DNA of 21,542 nucleotides from Candidatus Parcubacteria bacterium (GCA_003694545.1 RFKD01000011.1:1-21542), one strand, 5' to 3'. Positions 1 to 7,134 are shown, counted from the stretch's first letter. Made by a program: numbers and translations. The notes: a model not told the origin generated them from the sequence alone.

Positions 1-32
1 CCCCCTCGAGGGTTCGAATCCCTCCCCCTCCG
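1..32 (+). tRNA. tRNA-Ser, 3' end only (cut by window edge)
   Basis: Only the T arm and the 3' acceptor strand are present. The T stem is bases 8-12 paired with 20-24 around a canonical TTCGAAT loop (13-19). The 3' acceptor strand CCCCTCC (25-31) is followed by discriminator G at 32. An acceptor strand ending in TCC with discriminator G73 matches the usual bacterial tRNA-Ser ends (5' GGA, G73), so Ser is the best guess, but the anticodon lies outside the window. The bases after the discriminator are CAG, so CCA is not encoded. A palindromic repeat containing further copies of this 3' end follows directly. Confidence 0.72.
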
Positions 33-43
33 CAGTGCAAGGA

Positions 44-64
44 GCGCAACGCGGAGCGTTGCGC
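44..64. repeat. hairpin A of left array
   Basis: A perfect 9-bp stem, GCGCAACGC/GCGTTGCGC, closes a 3-base loop (GGA). It is framed by CAAGGAGCGC (38-47) and TTGCGCGACTATG (59-71), both of which are identical in the right array. The tip sequence differs from the right-hand copy but remains paired. Confidence 0.85.
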
Positions 65-115
65 GACTATGCAATGCGAGAGAGGGGAGGGATTCGAACT
101 GAGGCCAGAGCGGGC

Positions 116-136
116 CCCCAAACCGAAGGTTTGGGG
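116..136. repeat. hairpin C of left array
   Basis: A perfect 9-bp stem, CCCCAAACC/GGTTTGGGG, closes a GAA loop. The corresponding place in the right array (21351-21397) holds a different C-rich/G-rich stem. Lack of a following T-run argues against an ordinary terminator. Confidence 0.8.
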
Positions 137-151
137 CTGCGCCGAAGCTGG

Positions 152-212
152 GGTCGCGAGTTCTTAGCATCTGAGACGCCGTAGGCGGTGAAGATGCTTA
201 GAACTGGTGACC
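152..212. repeat. hairpin B of left array
   Basis: The long imperfect stem pairs GGTCGCGAGTTCTTAG (152-167) with CTTAGAACTGGTGACC (197-212), and further bases pair inside it (AGTTCTTAGCATCT, 159-172, with AGATGCTTAGAACT, 192-205, one mismatch). A small inner stem, CGCC/GGCG, sits at 177-187. The two outer arms are identical in sequence in the right array, while the inner part differs. Confidence 0.8.
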
Positions 213-253
213 GAATCCCTCCCCCTCCGCAGTGCAAGGAGCGTTGCGCGAGT

Positions 254-1615
254 TTAGTTGTTGCTTCCAGCTTGTTCCAATACAAAGCGGCGGGTGATGG
301 GACCAAAATAGCCGCTTGCGGGGGAAATTCCTGCTTGGCGCTGATATTCCACAAGGGCGCGCTGGGTGACGCGTCCAAAGTAGCCCGTTGCGCCCGCGCG
401 CGCGAGTTCGCGTGCGGCCGGTCCTGCGTCTTGCGCTATAAGAAACTTTTGCAGGAGGCGCACTGCTTCCCCTTCATCACCCACCTCCAGATCACTGCCT
501 CGTTTTGCCAGCTGTTGAGCATATTCCTCTGGCAGCTGAGCCCTATCTTCGTTTTGTTTGCTTATGTCGCCTGTCGTCACCTCTGTGTCCGTATATGCTT
601 CGTTTTTGGCCGAAAAAGAAAGGAGATCGGTTTTTTGGCGTTCCCCGTCAAAAAAGTTGCCAGAGAGCGACGCTAAAAGGAAAGAATGAGTCTTTGTCTC
701 AACTATTCCGTTTGCGGGCGTAATACCTACCGTGCGCTGGAACTCAACAACTGCTTTGCGCGTTAACGCTCCGAAATAGCCTGTTGCTCCTGTGCGCGCG
801 AGTTCTTGTGCCGCGGGGCCGGCATTCATGTGGGCAAGCATTTGCTGAAGGATGTACACAGCGCCTCCTTGCGCTCCTTCTTTGAGCGTTGCGTCGCGGA
901 AAAGCGTGGAGAGCGAAGCCAACTTTTCCACGAAGGTGAATTCGCGCGTGAGACGAGGGAAAGGATTCACGGCGCCTTCTGGCGCATAGATACCAAAATG
1001 GAGATGCGGAGTTCTACCTTTTGCGTTGCCAGTGGTTCCCACAAAGCCAAGGGGGTCTCCAGGCGAGAGCACCGCACCCTCTTTGAGGTGGGGGAGCAGT
1101 TCCGCTAAATGCGCGTAGTAAAACTGTTCTCCTCCGGGATTGGCGGTGAGCACAAAATAACCGCCAATAGGATGGTACCCAACCTCCACCACAACCGCTT
1201 GCGTGGGGGAGACCACTGCGGAACCGAACGGCGCGAGAATATCTATGCCTTCGTGCGCGCGTCCGCCTGGCCGGGGTTCTCCAAACGAATCAACAAGATC
1301 GGAAATTCCAACGCCGTAGACGACGGGAAGGGGTAGAGCTTGTTCAGCTGTGGCATTCAAGGTGTTTTGGATGAGCTCTTTTGTACGCGGCTGGGGTGTG
1401 TAGAGGAAATGACGAAAGGCGGTTTCCCACGTTGCGTCTTCTTTTCCTTCTGCCGAAAGTTGCTGAAGGGTACTTTGCTCTATTGGATTGAGAAGAGGTG
1501 TTTGGCGCGATGAGCGCTGTTCCTGCGCTGCCGCCGCAAGCGGCAGGGCAATGATACCCAGGTAACACAAAACAACGCCTGCGCCTCCAATGCACTTTGA
1601 TACTATAGAGCGCAT
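254..1615 (-). CDS. secreted M23 murein endopeptidase with two peptidoglycan-binding domains
   Basis: This 453-residue protein starts with a basic residue pair and a hydrophobic stretch (about 9-30) typical of a signal peptide or N-terminal anchor, so it acts outside the membrane. The M23 (lysostaphin/LytM-type) domain covers about 98-222, with zinc ligands H121 and D125 in HEGID, H169 in YYAHL, and H204/H206 in HLHFG; the catalytic set is complete. Two PG_binding_1 repeats follow at about 246-315 and 378-447; they resemble one another (both contain GATGYFG), indicating internal duplication, and are joined by a polar linker. The expected role is cutting peptide cross-links during growth or division, or at a host surface. 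The stop codon lies within about 10 bases of the palindromic repeat, so the C-terminus may have been shaped by that element. Divergent from the next gene. Confidence 0.92.
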   Translation of the reverse strand: MRSIVSKCIGGAGVVLCYLGIIALPLAAAAQEQRSSRQTPLLNPIEQSTLQQLSAEGKEDATWETAFRHFLYTPQPRTKELIQNTLNATAEQALPLPVVYGVGISDLVDSFGEPRPGGRAHEGIDILAPFGSAVVSPTQAVVVEVGYHPIGGYFVLTANPGGEQFYYAHLAELLPHLKEGAVLSPGDPLGFVGTTGNAKGRTPHLHFGIYAPEGAVNPFPRLTREFTFVEKLASLSTLFRDATLKEGAQGGAVYILQQMLAHMNAGPAAQELARTGATGYFGALTRKAVVEFQRTVGITPANGIVETKTHSFLLASLSGNFFDGERQKTDLLSFSAKNEAYTDTEVTTGDISKQNEDRAQLPEEYAQQLAKRGSDLEVGDEGEAVRLLQKFLIAQDAGPAARELARAGATGYFGRVTQRALVEYQRQAGISPASGYFGPITRRFVLEQAGSNN

Positions 1616-1672
1616 AATGTATAGTTAGTCATTGTAGCGGAAGAAACGCAGGAATTTGTAATACAAAACAGT

Positions 1673-3166
1673 ATGGAAGTTCAGTCAAGAGACCCCAACA
1701 TTTCTCAGAATCCACCTTTGGAAGCAGGGCGGTCAAAGCTGCGGTGGCTTAAGCGCCGATTCGTGGTGGCGGTGCTTGCGCTTTTTATTGGTGTGGCCGT
1801 GCTTGGCGGCTTAGTGATGGCCGATACCCTTGCCGCAAAAGGAAAGGCGGCGGCGCGAACAACTGCGAAGCTTTTTACCACCGCGCCCCCGCCGTCCATT
1901 GTTATCGAAGGGTTCAACCACACGCGCGCGCCTTTCACCTACGGGAGTTGGCCCGCGTTAGCAAACGCCGAATTTTTCTTGCAGGTGAAAGAGAAGCTTC
2001 TTGGGTCCGGGCAAACTTTTATTGAAGCAAATCTCAGCGAAATGAAGATTCGACTGTACCAAAAGGGAGAGTTGGTGAAAGAGGCGCCCATTATCAGCAA
2101 AGGGCGTGAGGGTTCATGGTGGGAGACACCGGCGGGGCTTTACGCCATTGGCGTGAAGGAAGAAAGGCATTTTTCTTCATTGGGGCGGGTTTGGATGCCG
2201 TGGAGCATGCAGTTTCAAGGAAATTTCTTCATTCATGGCCCTATATATTTCCCCGACGGAACCCCGACGCCTAATTCGTATTCCGGAGGCTGTATTCGGG
2301 TTCCCATGGATGATGTACGCGAGATTTTTGAGGCGGTCGAGCTGGGCACGCCGGTGCTGGTGTATGAAGCCTCCTTTGCGGGTAAGCAAGACGAGGGGAT
2401 TGCGTATGTTCCCCGGGCGCCCGTTAAAGACGCATCTGTTTCCTATCTTGTTGCCGACTTATCGGCGAACACGGTGCTCGCCGCGCACAACGCGCAAGAG
2501 GTGCGCCCCATTGCGTCGCTCACCAAACTTATGACGGCGCTTATTGCTGTTGAGTACATTAATGTTGAACGGGAGGTACCGATTACCAGAGAGATGCTCG
2601 TGGACACCTCTCGTCCTCGGTTGAGCACAGGCGAACAAGTGAAGGTGTTGGACCTCCTGTCGCTTTTGTTGTTGGAATCGTCAAACGAAGCGGCCGCCGC
2701 GGTTGCCGTGCCGTTGGGTGCGGAGCACTTTGTGAACCTGATGAACCAAAAAGCCGACGCGATTGGGATGCTTACCGCGAACTTTGCCGACACCTCGGGA
2801 GCGTCGCCGCAAAATATGGCGAGCACGGAAGATTTATTTATGCTCGCAAAATACCTTTACCACAACCGAAGTTTCGTGCTCCATATGAGCTTGGGGCGCG
2901 AGAATCGCGCCGCCTATGGCCCCCCGAAATTCTCGGGTCTTACAAATTTTAATGAGGTGGAACTCCCAGAGGGTGTGTCTCTTGTAGGCGCAAAAGTGGG
3001 GCTGACAAAAGCGGCAGGGAACACCATGCTCAGCGTTGTGGAAATCGACTTTGGAGAGGAGCGCCGCCCGTTTGCTGTTATTGTGCTGGGTGCTGATGAC
3101 GCCAAAGAAGTGACGCGCACGCTCATTTCGTACATTGCTAACAATTTCGCCCTCGTTCGCAATTAG
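1673..3166 (+). CDS. membrane-anchored L,D-transpeptidase / D-Ala-D-Ala carboxypeptidase fusion
   Basis: This 497-residue protein has one N-terminal transmembrane helix (about 29-51). A YkuD (L,D-transpeptidase) domain at about 116-232 shows catalytic C207 in SGGCIRV, with H188 in FIHGP and R209. It is followed by a peptidase S11 (penicillin-binding, DacA-type) domain at about 255-497, with SxxK at S282-K285 (SLTK) and SxN at S336-N338. The third motif, normally KTG, reads KVG at 441-443. By family knowledge, the S11 domain trims pentapeptide to tetrapeptide, which is the donor for the YkuD domain, so the fusion couples two successive steps of 3-3 cross-linking outside the membrane. The spacing to the divergent M23 gene is 57 bases. 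A weak -10-like sequence (TAATAC, 1659-1664) lies just before the ATG. Domain identity is secure; activity of the second domain is less so. Confidence 0.93.
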   Translation: MEVQSRDPNISQNPPLEAGRSKLRWLKRRFVVAVLALFIGVAVLGGLVMADTLAAKGKAAARTTAKLFTTAPPPSIVIEGFNHTRAPFTYGSWPALANAEFFLQVKEKLLGSGQTFIEANLSEMKIRLYQKGELVKEAPIISKGREGSWWETPAGLYAIGVKEERHFSSLGRVWMPWSMQFQGNFFIHGPIYFPDGTPTPNSYSGGCIRVPMDDVREIFEAVELGTPVLVYEASFAGKQDEGIAYVPRAPVKDASVSYLVADLSANTVLAAHNAQEVRPIASLTKLMTALIAVEYINVEREVPITREMLVDTSRPRLSTGEQVKVLDLLSLLLLESSNEAAAAVAVPLGAEHFVNLMNQKADAIGMLTANFADTSGASPQNMASTEDLFMLAKYLYHNRSFVLHMSLGRENRAAYGPPKFSGLTNFNEVELPEGVSLVGAKVGLTKAAGNTMLSVVEIDFGEERRPFAVIVLGADDAKEVTRTLISYIANNFALVRN

Positions 3167-3286
3167 AAGCAAACCGCACGGGGCGTTGACGCAGAAGCGG
3201 GCGTTTTCCATTGCGGTGTGCTGTGTGTTTTGGTTTCTTCCCTCTTCTTTTCCTCCCAGCGGTGATCGCACAACATAGGCAGGCTC

Positions 3287-3988
3287 CTATGCCGCAAGCA
3301 CAAGCGCTTTCACACAACGCGCGCCGGATGCGCGCAAAACGCGCCGGCACTCCCGCAATGTCGCGCCTGTGGTGGCCACATCGTCGATGAGGATATACAC
3401 GGTGTTGGGGTAAACCTTCTCTCTTACCGCAAAAGCTCCCTGCACATTTGCTTTGCGCAAGGTGGCGTCGCGCAAGAGCGACTGCTGGAGCGTGTTTCGG
3501 GTGCGCGCAAGGAGGCGGTAGCCGCAAACGACGCGCCGTGCCAAAAAGGGTGCTTCCTTCCAAAGGGAAACGAGCAACCAAAACGAGAGACGCTCTGCTT
3601 GATTGAACCCGCGCTCTTCTTGTCGTGCCGGAGAAAGAGGAATCGGCACGAGGCATATCGTTTTTTGGGGAGCGCGCCACAAGTATTCCCAGCTGCGCAA
3701 CCGTGCGGCGAGCAAGTGCCCGCCGAGCGCGGCTGCCTCCCACGAGCCGCCAAATTTGAGTGCGTGCACCATATGCCGCACGCTCGGATTGCTGAACGGG
3801 ACTGAAGCCGCAACCCACCGCGTGGGGGTTTCCGGACAGGGAAGGTTGCGCACCTGGAGACGCGACGTAAGCGGCTTGCGCCACGGAAAGACGCTTTCCA
3901 GCGCGACATCAGCAAGTCGCGCAAGCGCTATCCACTGTTCTGGGGAAGCAAAACGACTGGCCGTGCGTGCTACACTAAAAAAGATCAT
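3287..3988 (-). CDS. comF: ComF-family phosphoribosyltransferase-like protein
   Basis: This 233-residue protein is a type I phosphoribosyltransferase fold of the ComF/GntX family. The ComF signatures are HALKFGG (75-81), ERGFNQAE (125-132), the R-T-x-x-Q region near 163-169, and the PRPP loop ILIDDVATTGAT (199-210). Many ComF proteins have an N-terminal four-cysteine zinc finger; here the N-terminus has only one cysteine (C51), so the finger is absent. In competent bacteria ComF acts on the cytoplasmic side of DNA uptake, and its position next to a full type IV pilus locus supports that role. It is convergent with the transpeptidase gene and divergent from pilM, 32 bases away. A longer open frame on the same strand (3138-3884) overlaps it but lacks any recognisable motif. 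Confidence 0.88.
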   Translation of the reverse strand: MIFFSVARTASRFASPEQWIALARLADVALESVFPWRKPLTSRLQVRNLPCPETPTRWVAASVPFSNPSVRHMVHALKFGGSWEAAALGGHLLAARLRSWEYLWRAPQKTICLVPIPLSPARQEERGFNQAERLSFWLLVSLWKEAPFLARRVVCGYRLLARTRNTLQQSLLRDATLRKANVQGAFAVREKVYPNTVYILIDDVATTGATLRECRRVLRASGARCVKALVLAA

Positions 3989-3998
3989 ATACGAGATC

Positions 3999-4004
3999 AG
4001 TATA
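3999..4004 (-). promoter_or_regulatory. -10 box of comF, overlapping a pilM -10-like box
   Basis: On the minus strand TATACT ends 10 bases before the comF ATG, predicting a leader of only a few bases. On the plus strand the overlapping TATAGC (4001-4006) lies 14 bases before the pilM ATG, so the two divergent genes may share one melting region. No clear -35 is seen for either. Confidence 0.4.
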
Positions 4005-4020
4005 GCGCTGCTGTTTTCCT

Positions 4021-5187
4021 ATGGGCATTGTCGATTCTCTCAAACAAGCGTTGGGTTCTTTTGTTGTGGGAAGCCCGGCGAAAGCGCAGGCGATTGGCAT
4101 TGATATTGGCTCTTCCTCTATTAAGATGGTGCAGCTGCGCAGGGCGCAGGGCGCTGCGGTGTTGGAAACCTACGGCGAGCTCTCGTTGAGCGTTTATGGC
4201 GAGACGGATGTGGGGCGAGCGGTCCAGCTCCCCGCGGAAAAAATAGCGGAAGCGCTGACTGATTTGCGCAAGGAGGCGGGCATCACCACGCCGGTGTGCG
4301 GTGTGGCAATTCCGTATCGAGCGAGCATGGTAAGCATTATCTCTCTGCCAGATGTGGGTGCCGCTCAGCTTGCAAAAATGATTCCTATTGAGGCGCGCAA
4401 GTATGTGCCGGTTCCAATGAAGGAAGTACAGCTTGACTGGTTTATCATCCCCGAAGAAGAAAGTCGGTTATTGGAAATGAGCGCCGATGAATCTGAAGGG
4501 CAGCCGCAAAACGCTACGGCATCTGGCGGATCAACGTTTGCCAAGGTAGAAGTCTTGCTTGCGGCTATTTATCGAGACACGCTTGAGTCATACCACAAAG
4601 CCGTAACGGCGGCGAAGTTTCAACCGCAGTTTTATGAAATAGAAGCTTTCAGCGCGATGCGCAGTCTTTCGGAAGTTCATAAAGCGCCGTACGCTATTGT
4701 GGACTTTGGGGCCGCTTCGACAAAATTCTACGCGATAGAGCTTGGCCTCGTGCGCGCTTCGCACCTCATTCCGCGCGGAGGGCAAGACGTTACGCTCGCG
4801 ATTTCCCGTTCGCTTGGCATCAGTGTGGCAAAAGCTGAAGAATTGAAGCGCGAGATAGGGCTTGCCGGCGGTGGTGGTAATGGCGGCGCGGTTTCTGCCG
4901 CGGCGCAAACCGTGTTGGATGGTATTTTGAGTGAAATCAAACACGCGCTTACTGCCTACTACAAACGTCATCATCGGGCATTGGAATACGCCGTCATCAT
5001 GGGAGGAGGGGCCCAACTGCCGGGCTTAGAGGATGCCGCCTTGCAGGAGTGGGGCATCAGTGTTCGCCGAGCTGATCCGTTTGCAAAGACGCGCGCACCT
5101 GCCTTTCTCGATCCCGTTCTTCGGGAAGTTGGTCCTGAGTTTGCGGTTGCCGTCGGGCTTGCCCTGCGGCATGTGGCGCACGAGTAG
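4021..5187 (+). CDS. pilM: type IV pilus assembly protein PilM
   Basis: This 388-residue protein is an FtsA/actin-like ATPase that forms the cytoplasmic ring of the pilus alignment complex and binds the N-terminus of PilN. The phosphate-1 motif GIDIGSSSIK is at about 26-35, the phosphate-2 motif IVDFGAASTKF at about 227-237, and an adenosine-type motif (MGGGAQLPG) is near the C-terminus. The length is slightly above the usual 350. A short low-complexity insert (about 157-172) lies in the middle of the protein. It opens the pilus locus; the ATG has no recognisable ribosome-binding site in front. The PilN-like gene follows after 87 bases with its own promoter. Confidence 0.93.
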   Translation: MGIVDSLKQALGSFVVGSPAKAQAIGIDIGSSSIKMVQLRRAQGAAVLETYGELSLSVYGETDVGRAVQLPAEKIAEALTDLRKEAGITTPVCGVAIPYRASMVSIISLPDVGAAQLAKMIPIEARKYVPVPMKEVQLDWFIIPEEESRLLEMSADESEGQPQNATASGGSTFAKVEVLLAAIYRDTLESYHKAVTAAKFQPQFYEIEAFSAMRSLSEVHKAPYAIVDFGAASTKFYAIELGLVRASHLIPRGGQDVTLAISRSLGISVAKAEELKREIGLAGGGGNGGAVSAAAQTVLDGILSEIKHALTAYYKRHHRALEYAVIMGGGAQLPGLEDAALQEWGISVRRADPFAKTRAPAFLDPVLREVGPEFAVAVGLALRHVAHE

Positions 5188-5235
5188 TTTAGCGCGAGTT
5201 ATCCCCAACTCATCACTGCTGAGCGGAGGCACTAA

Positions 5236-5244
5236 TGGTATACT
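5236..5244 (+). promoter_or_regulatory. extended -10 promoter of the PilN-like gene
   Basis: TGG followed by TATACT (5239-5244) forms an extended -10 element. The start codon is 30 bases downstream, giving a predicted leader of about 24 bases, which holds an imperfect hairpin (5245-5265). Confidence 0.6.
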
Positions 5245-5265
5245 ACTTGTCGTTGCGCGACTAGT
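5245..5265 (+). promoter_or_regulatory. hairpin in the leader of the PilN-like gene
   Basis: ACTTGTCG (5245-5252) pairs with CGACTAGT (5258-5265) with one mismatch around a 5-base loop. It lies at or just before the predicted transcription start and ahead of the ATG at 5275. Part of it (5251-5263) is an exact 13-base match to 57-69 in the left repeat. Confidence 0.35.
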
Positions 5266-5274
5266 TGTGACGGT

Positions 5275-6093
5275 ATGGAGTCTTCTTTCCAGACATCCTT
5301 CCTTCCCAAACAACGCCTTGCTCAAGGGCTTGGCACGCCCACACGCCGCCGCGGGGTGTATTTTGGGGGCATTGGACCTCTGATTGCTTCCACCATATTC
5401 TTTTTAACGCTGATTGGAGCGGGTGTGTTGTACACGTTTGAAGCGCAAACAACAAAACGGCTCGAGGAGGCCCTAGAAACTCTCCGCAAAAATCAGGCCC
5501 CCTTTGAGCTTGACACATTGGATGATCTTGCTCGTTTGCACGACCGCTACCAAACAGCCCTGACTCTTATCAACGATCACATAGCTCCTTCGCTCATCTT
5601 TGACCCTGTTGCCGCGAACACCCTGCCAACGGTGCAGTATAAATCGCTTTCCTTTACCTACGGCCGAGACTCAGTCATATTGACAATGGAAGCCCTAGCC
5701 CGCGATTTTGCTTCGGTTGCGCTTCAAACGGATGCTTTCGTCCCGCAAGTCGGGGGTCCTTCGCTGTTTTTTAATCCGCTTGTGAGCAATGTCAAGGAAG
5801 AGGGCGATGGAAAGGTTTCCTTCAAGTTGACAGTGCAAATGCCCGCCCAGGCGGTCGCTTATGCTGAGCGATTGTCTCGGGAAGGGGGGGACTTCTTTGA
5901 TAATTTCGATACTTCCTCAACCTCCTTCAATAAAGGAGATACCTTTACAAGCGGCACTTCAGCTATTGATATATTTAATAATGGCAGCGGCTCCAACAGC
6001 TCAGGCGATGGCAGGGTGGGGATTGGCTCACAAAGGGGTGTTGAAGCCGGCACGCAAGGTGACTTCTCGGATCTTGAGAATTTGTTCCGATAA
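5275..6093 (+). CDS. pilN: PilN-like pilus inner-membrane protein
   Basis: This 272-residue protein has a cytoplasmic N-terminus of about 30 residues, one transmembrane helix (about 31-53), a short coiled-coil stretch (about 57-75), and a compact extracytoplasmic domain to about 200. A Ser/Gly/Asn-rich tail without predicted fold follows. That is the PilN topology, and the gene follows pilM and precedes a PilO-like gene as in canonical loci. Sequence similarity to PilN proper is weak by eye, so the name rests mainly on topology and position. PilN normally links the PilM ring to PilO. The low-complexity tail (about 203-272) is unusual for the family. The next gene starts 15 bases after its stop, so the two are probably cotranscribed. 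Confidence 0.72.
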   Translation: MESSFQTSFLPKQRLAQGLGTPTRRRGVYFGGIGPLIASTIFFLTLIGAGVLYTFEAQTTKRLEEALETLRKNQAPFELDTLDDLARLHDRYQTALTLINDHIAPSLIFDPVAANTLPTVQYKSLSFTYGRDSVILTMEALARDFASVALQTDAFVPQVGGPSLFFNPLVSNVKEEGDGKVSFKLTVQMPAQAVAYAERLSREGGDFFDNFDTSSTSFNKGDTFTSGTSAIDIFNNGSGSNSSGDGRVGIGSQRGVEAGTQGDFSDLENLFR

Positions 6094-6108
6094 TCGAGAG
6101 ATTGCCGT

Positions 6109-6711
6109 ATGTTTGCCCTCCTTTTGTCGTTCGCAATGCTCGCCTCTTCCGTAGGGCTGTTTTTTGGTTACGTAGAAGGCGCCTACGCTCGTTGGCAAGC
6201 GAAAGAAGCAAAATACCAACAAGTCGCGAAGACGAACCAAAACTACCTCGCATACCAGCAAACGCTTGACGGCTTGATCGCCCAGCGTAATGCCTTGCAA
6301 GAGGAAACTGCTCGTTTGCGCAAGCTTCTTCCGGACCATGTGGATATGGTACGGCTTATTTTAGACATTGAATCCATCGCTTCCCAACATAAGGCGGTAA
6401 AGGTTGGGAGTTTTACTTTTTCCAATTCTGCCCAAAGTTCCTCAAACACGCAAAGTGCAGGCTCGTTGCCGTCGTCGGATTTTGGGGGTGATTTTACCGC
6501 GCAACAACAGCCGGCTGCTCAATCCCGCTACGGCGAAGCCCGGATTAGCTTTACCGCCACAGCGCCTTACAAAGAGGGAATTGTGTTTATTCGCGATCTC
6601 GAACGTAGCTTGCGCCTTTTGGATGTTCGGACTTTGTCGGTCAAACCGGGAACATCTCCGGATGGCTCGTATCTGTTTACCATTGACGCGGCAACCTACT
6701 GGCTTCCTTGA
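6109..6711 (+). CDS. pilO: PilO-like pilus inner-membrane protein
   Basis: This 200-residue protein has an N-terminal transmembrane helix (about 3-23), a coiled coil (about 30-75, with EAKYQQVAKTNQ and QRNALQEETARLRKLLP), and a ferredoxin-like periplasmic domain (about 80-200) interrupted by a Ser/Gln-rich loop (about 105-140). The LRKLLPDHVDMV stretch resembles the hinge seen in PilO proteins. It is expected to dimerise with the PilN-like protein in the inner-membrane alignment complex. The start lies 15 bases after the upstream stop, with only a weak purine stretch (GAGAG) in front. Confidence 0.8.
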   Translation: MFALLLSFAMLASSVGLFFGYVEGAYARWQAKEAKYQQVAKTNQNYLAYQQTLDGLIAQRNALQEETARLRKLLPDHVDMVRLILDIESIASQHKAVKVGSFTFSNSAQSSSNTQSAGSLPSSDFGGDFTAQQQPAAQSRYGEARISFTATAPYKEGIVFIRDLERSLRLLDVRTLSVKPGTSPDGSYLFTIDAATYWLP

Positions 6712-6713
6712 TG

Positions 6714-6719
6714 CATAAT
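6714..6719 (+). promoter_or_regulatory. -10 box just upstream of the small PilP-position gene
   Basis: CATAAT ends 5 bases before the ATG at 6725, so transcription would begin at or next to the start codon. It starts 2 bases after the upstream stop codon. Confidence 0.5.
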
Positions 6720-6724
6720 GCTTT

Positions 6725-7072
6725 ATGCAGCAATCTCACCACACGCTCATTTTAGGCATCGCGATCGTCGCCACCCTTGGTGTGTTGGGTTGGCGGATGA
6801 TGCAACCTCCGAAACCTGTGGAGTTGGGGGCGGATACGGTGGACCTTACCCAATTTGATGTTCGTCTCACCCAAGCCACTGCCCGCATTGATCGGATCAA
6901 CCTTGCCGAAGTTGCAGCGACGATCCAGGCAAATCCAACTTATCGGTCTCTTTTCGATTTCAGCAGGCCTTTGCCCAACATTCCGAAGGGAAGAGAAAAT
7001 CCCTTTGCTCCAATGGAAAATCTGCCAAAGCAGTCGCGCGAAAACGCCCCTGCAAACTTCTTAGGGTTTTAA
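6725..7072 (+). CDS. small membrane protein at the PilP position of the pilus locus
   Basis: This 115-residue protein has one transmembrane helix (about 8-25) and a short extracytoplasmic part ending in a proline-rich tail. GRENPFAP at about 96-103 resembles the (R)xPF region found in PilP-like pilus lipoproteins. No lipobox cysteine is present. Its position after PilM, PilN- and PilO-like genes and before pilB suggests a reduced functional counterpart of PilP that contacts the PilN/PilO pair, but this is inference from context. I do not recognise it as a named family. Confidence 0.6.
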   Translation: MQQSHHTLILGIAIVATLGVLGWRMMQPPKPVELGADTVDLTQFDVRLTQATARIDRINLAEVAATIQANPTYRSLFDFSRPLPNIPKGRENPFAPMENLPKQSRENAPANFLGF

Positions 7073-7134
7073 TACCCGCAGCGTTTTATCGCTTAAAAAC
7101 TCGGCAATAGGGGGGATAATAAGAAACAAAACAA

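Larger units (their letters stand above)
15..253. repeat. palindromic repeat unit built on the tRNA-Ser 3' end (left array)
   Basis: Bases 15-46 (from T-loop C56 of the tRNA through the acceptor strand and trailer) recur exactly at 212-243, a direct repeat of period 197. An inverted copy of the T-arm region lies between them (about 82-98; 16 bases match in reverse complement). Order: tRNA 3' end, hairpin A (44-64), inverted tRNA end, hairpin C (116-136), hairpin B (152-212), tRNA 3' end again. The second copy has a collapsed hairpin A, about 12 bases shorter than the first, and then runs into the stop codon of the M23 gene at 254-256. The same architecture, built with a different tRNA, appears at 21266-21542. 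No protein is encoded here. The mechanism and function are unknown. Confidence 0.85.

Noticed and set aside
188..676. A 162-codon plus-strand open frame over the left repeat and the end of the peptidase gene
   Set aside because: It is antisense to the well-supported M23 protein and begins inside the repeat; the translation is low in recognisable motifs.
1616..1672. Strong divergent promoters between the M23 and transpeptidase genes
   Set aside because: Several AT-rich -10-like words can be found on both strands, but none with a good extension or -35 at a fitting distance; too ambiguous to list individually.
3167..3286. Possible terminator between the convergent transpeptidase and comF genes
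   Set aside because: Only short stems (4-6 bp) with large loops can be drawn; no convincing hairpin with a T-run.
3138..3884. A 248-codon open frame on the minus strand overlapping comF
   Set aside because: It is arginine-rich with no family motif, while the overlapping frame 3287-3988 has all ComF signatures, including the PRPP loop.
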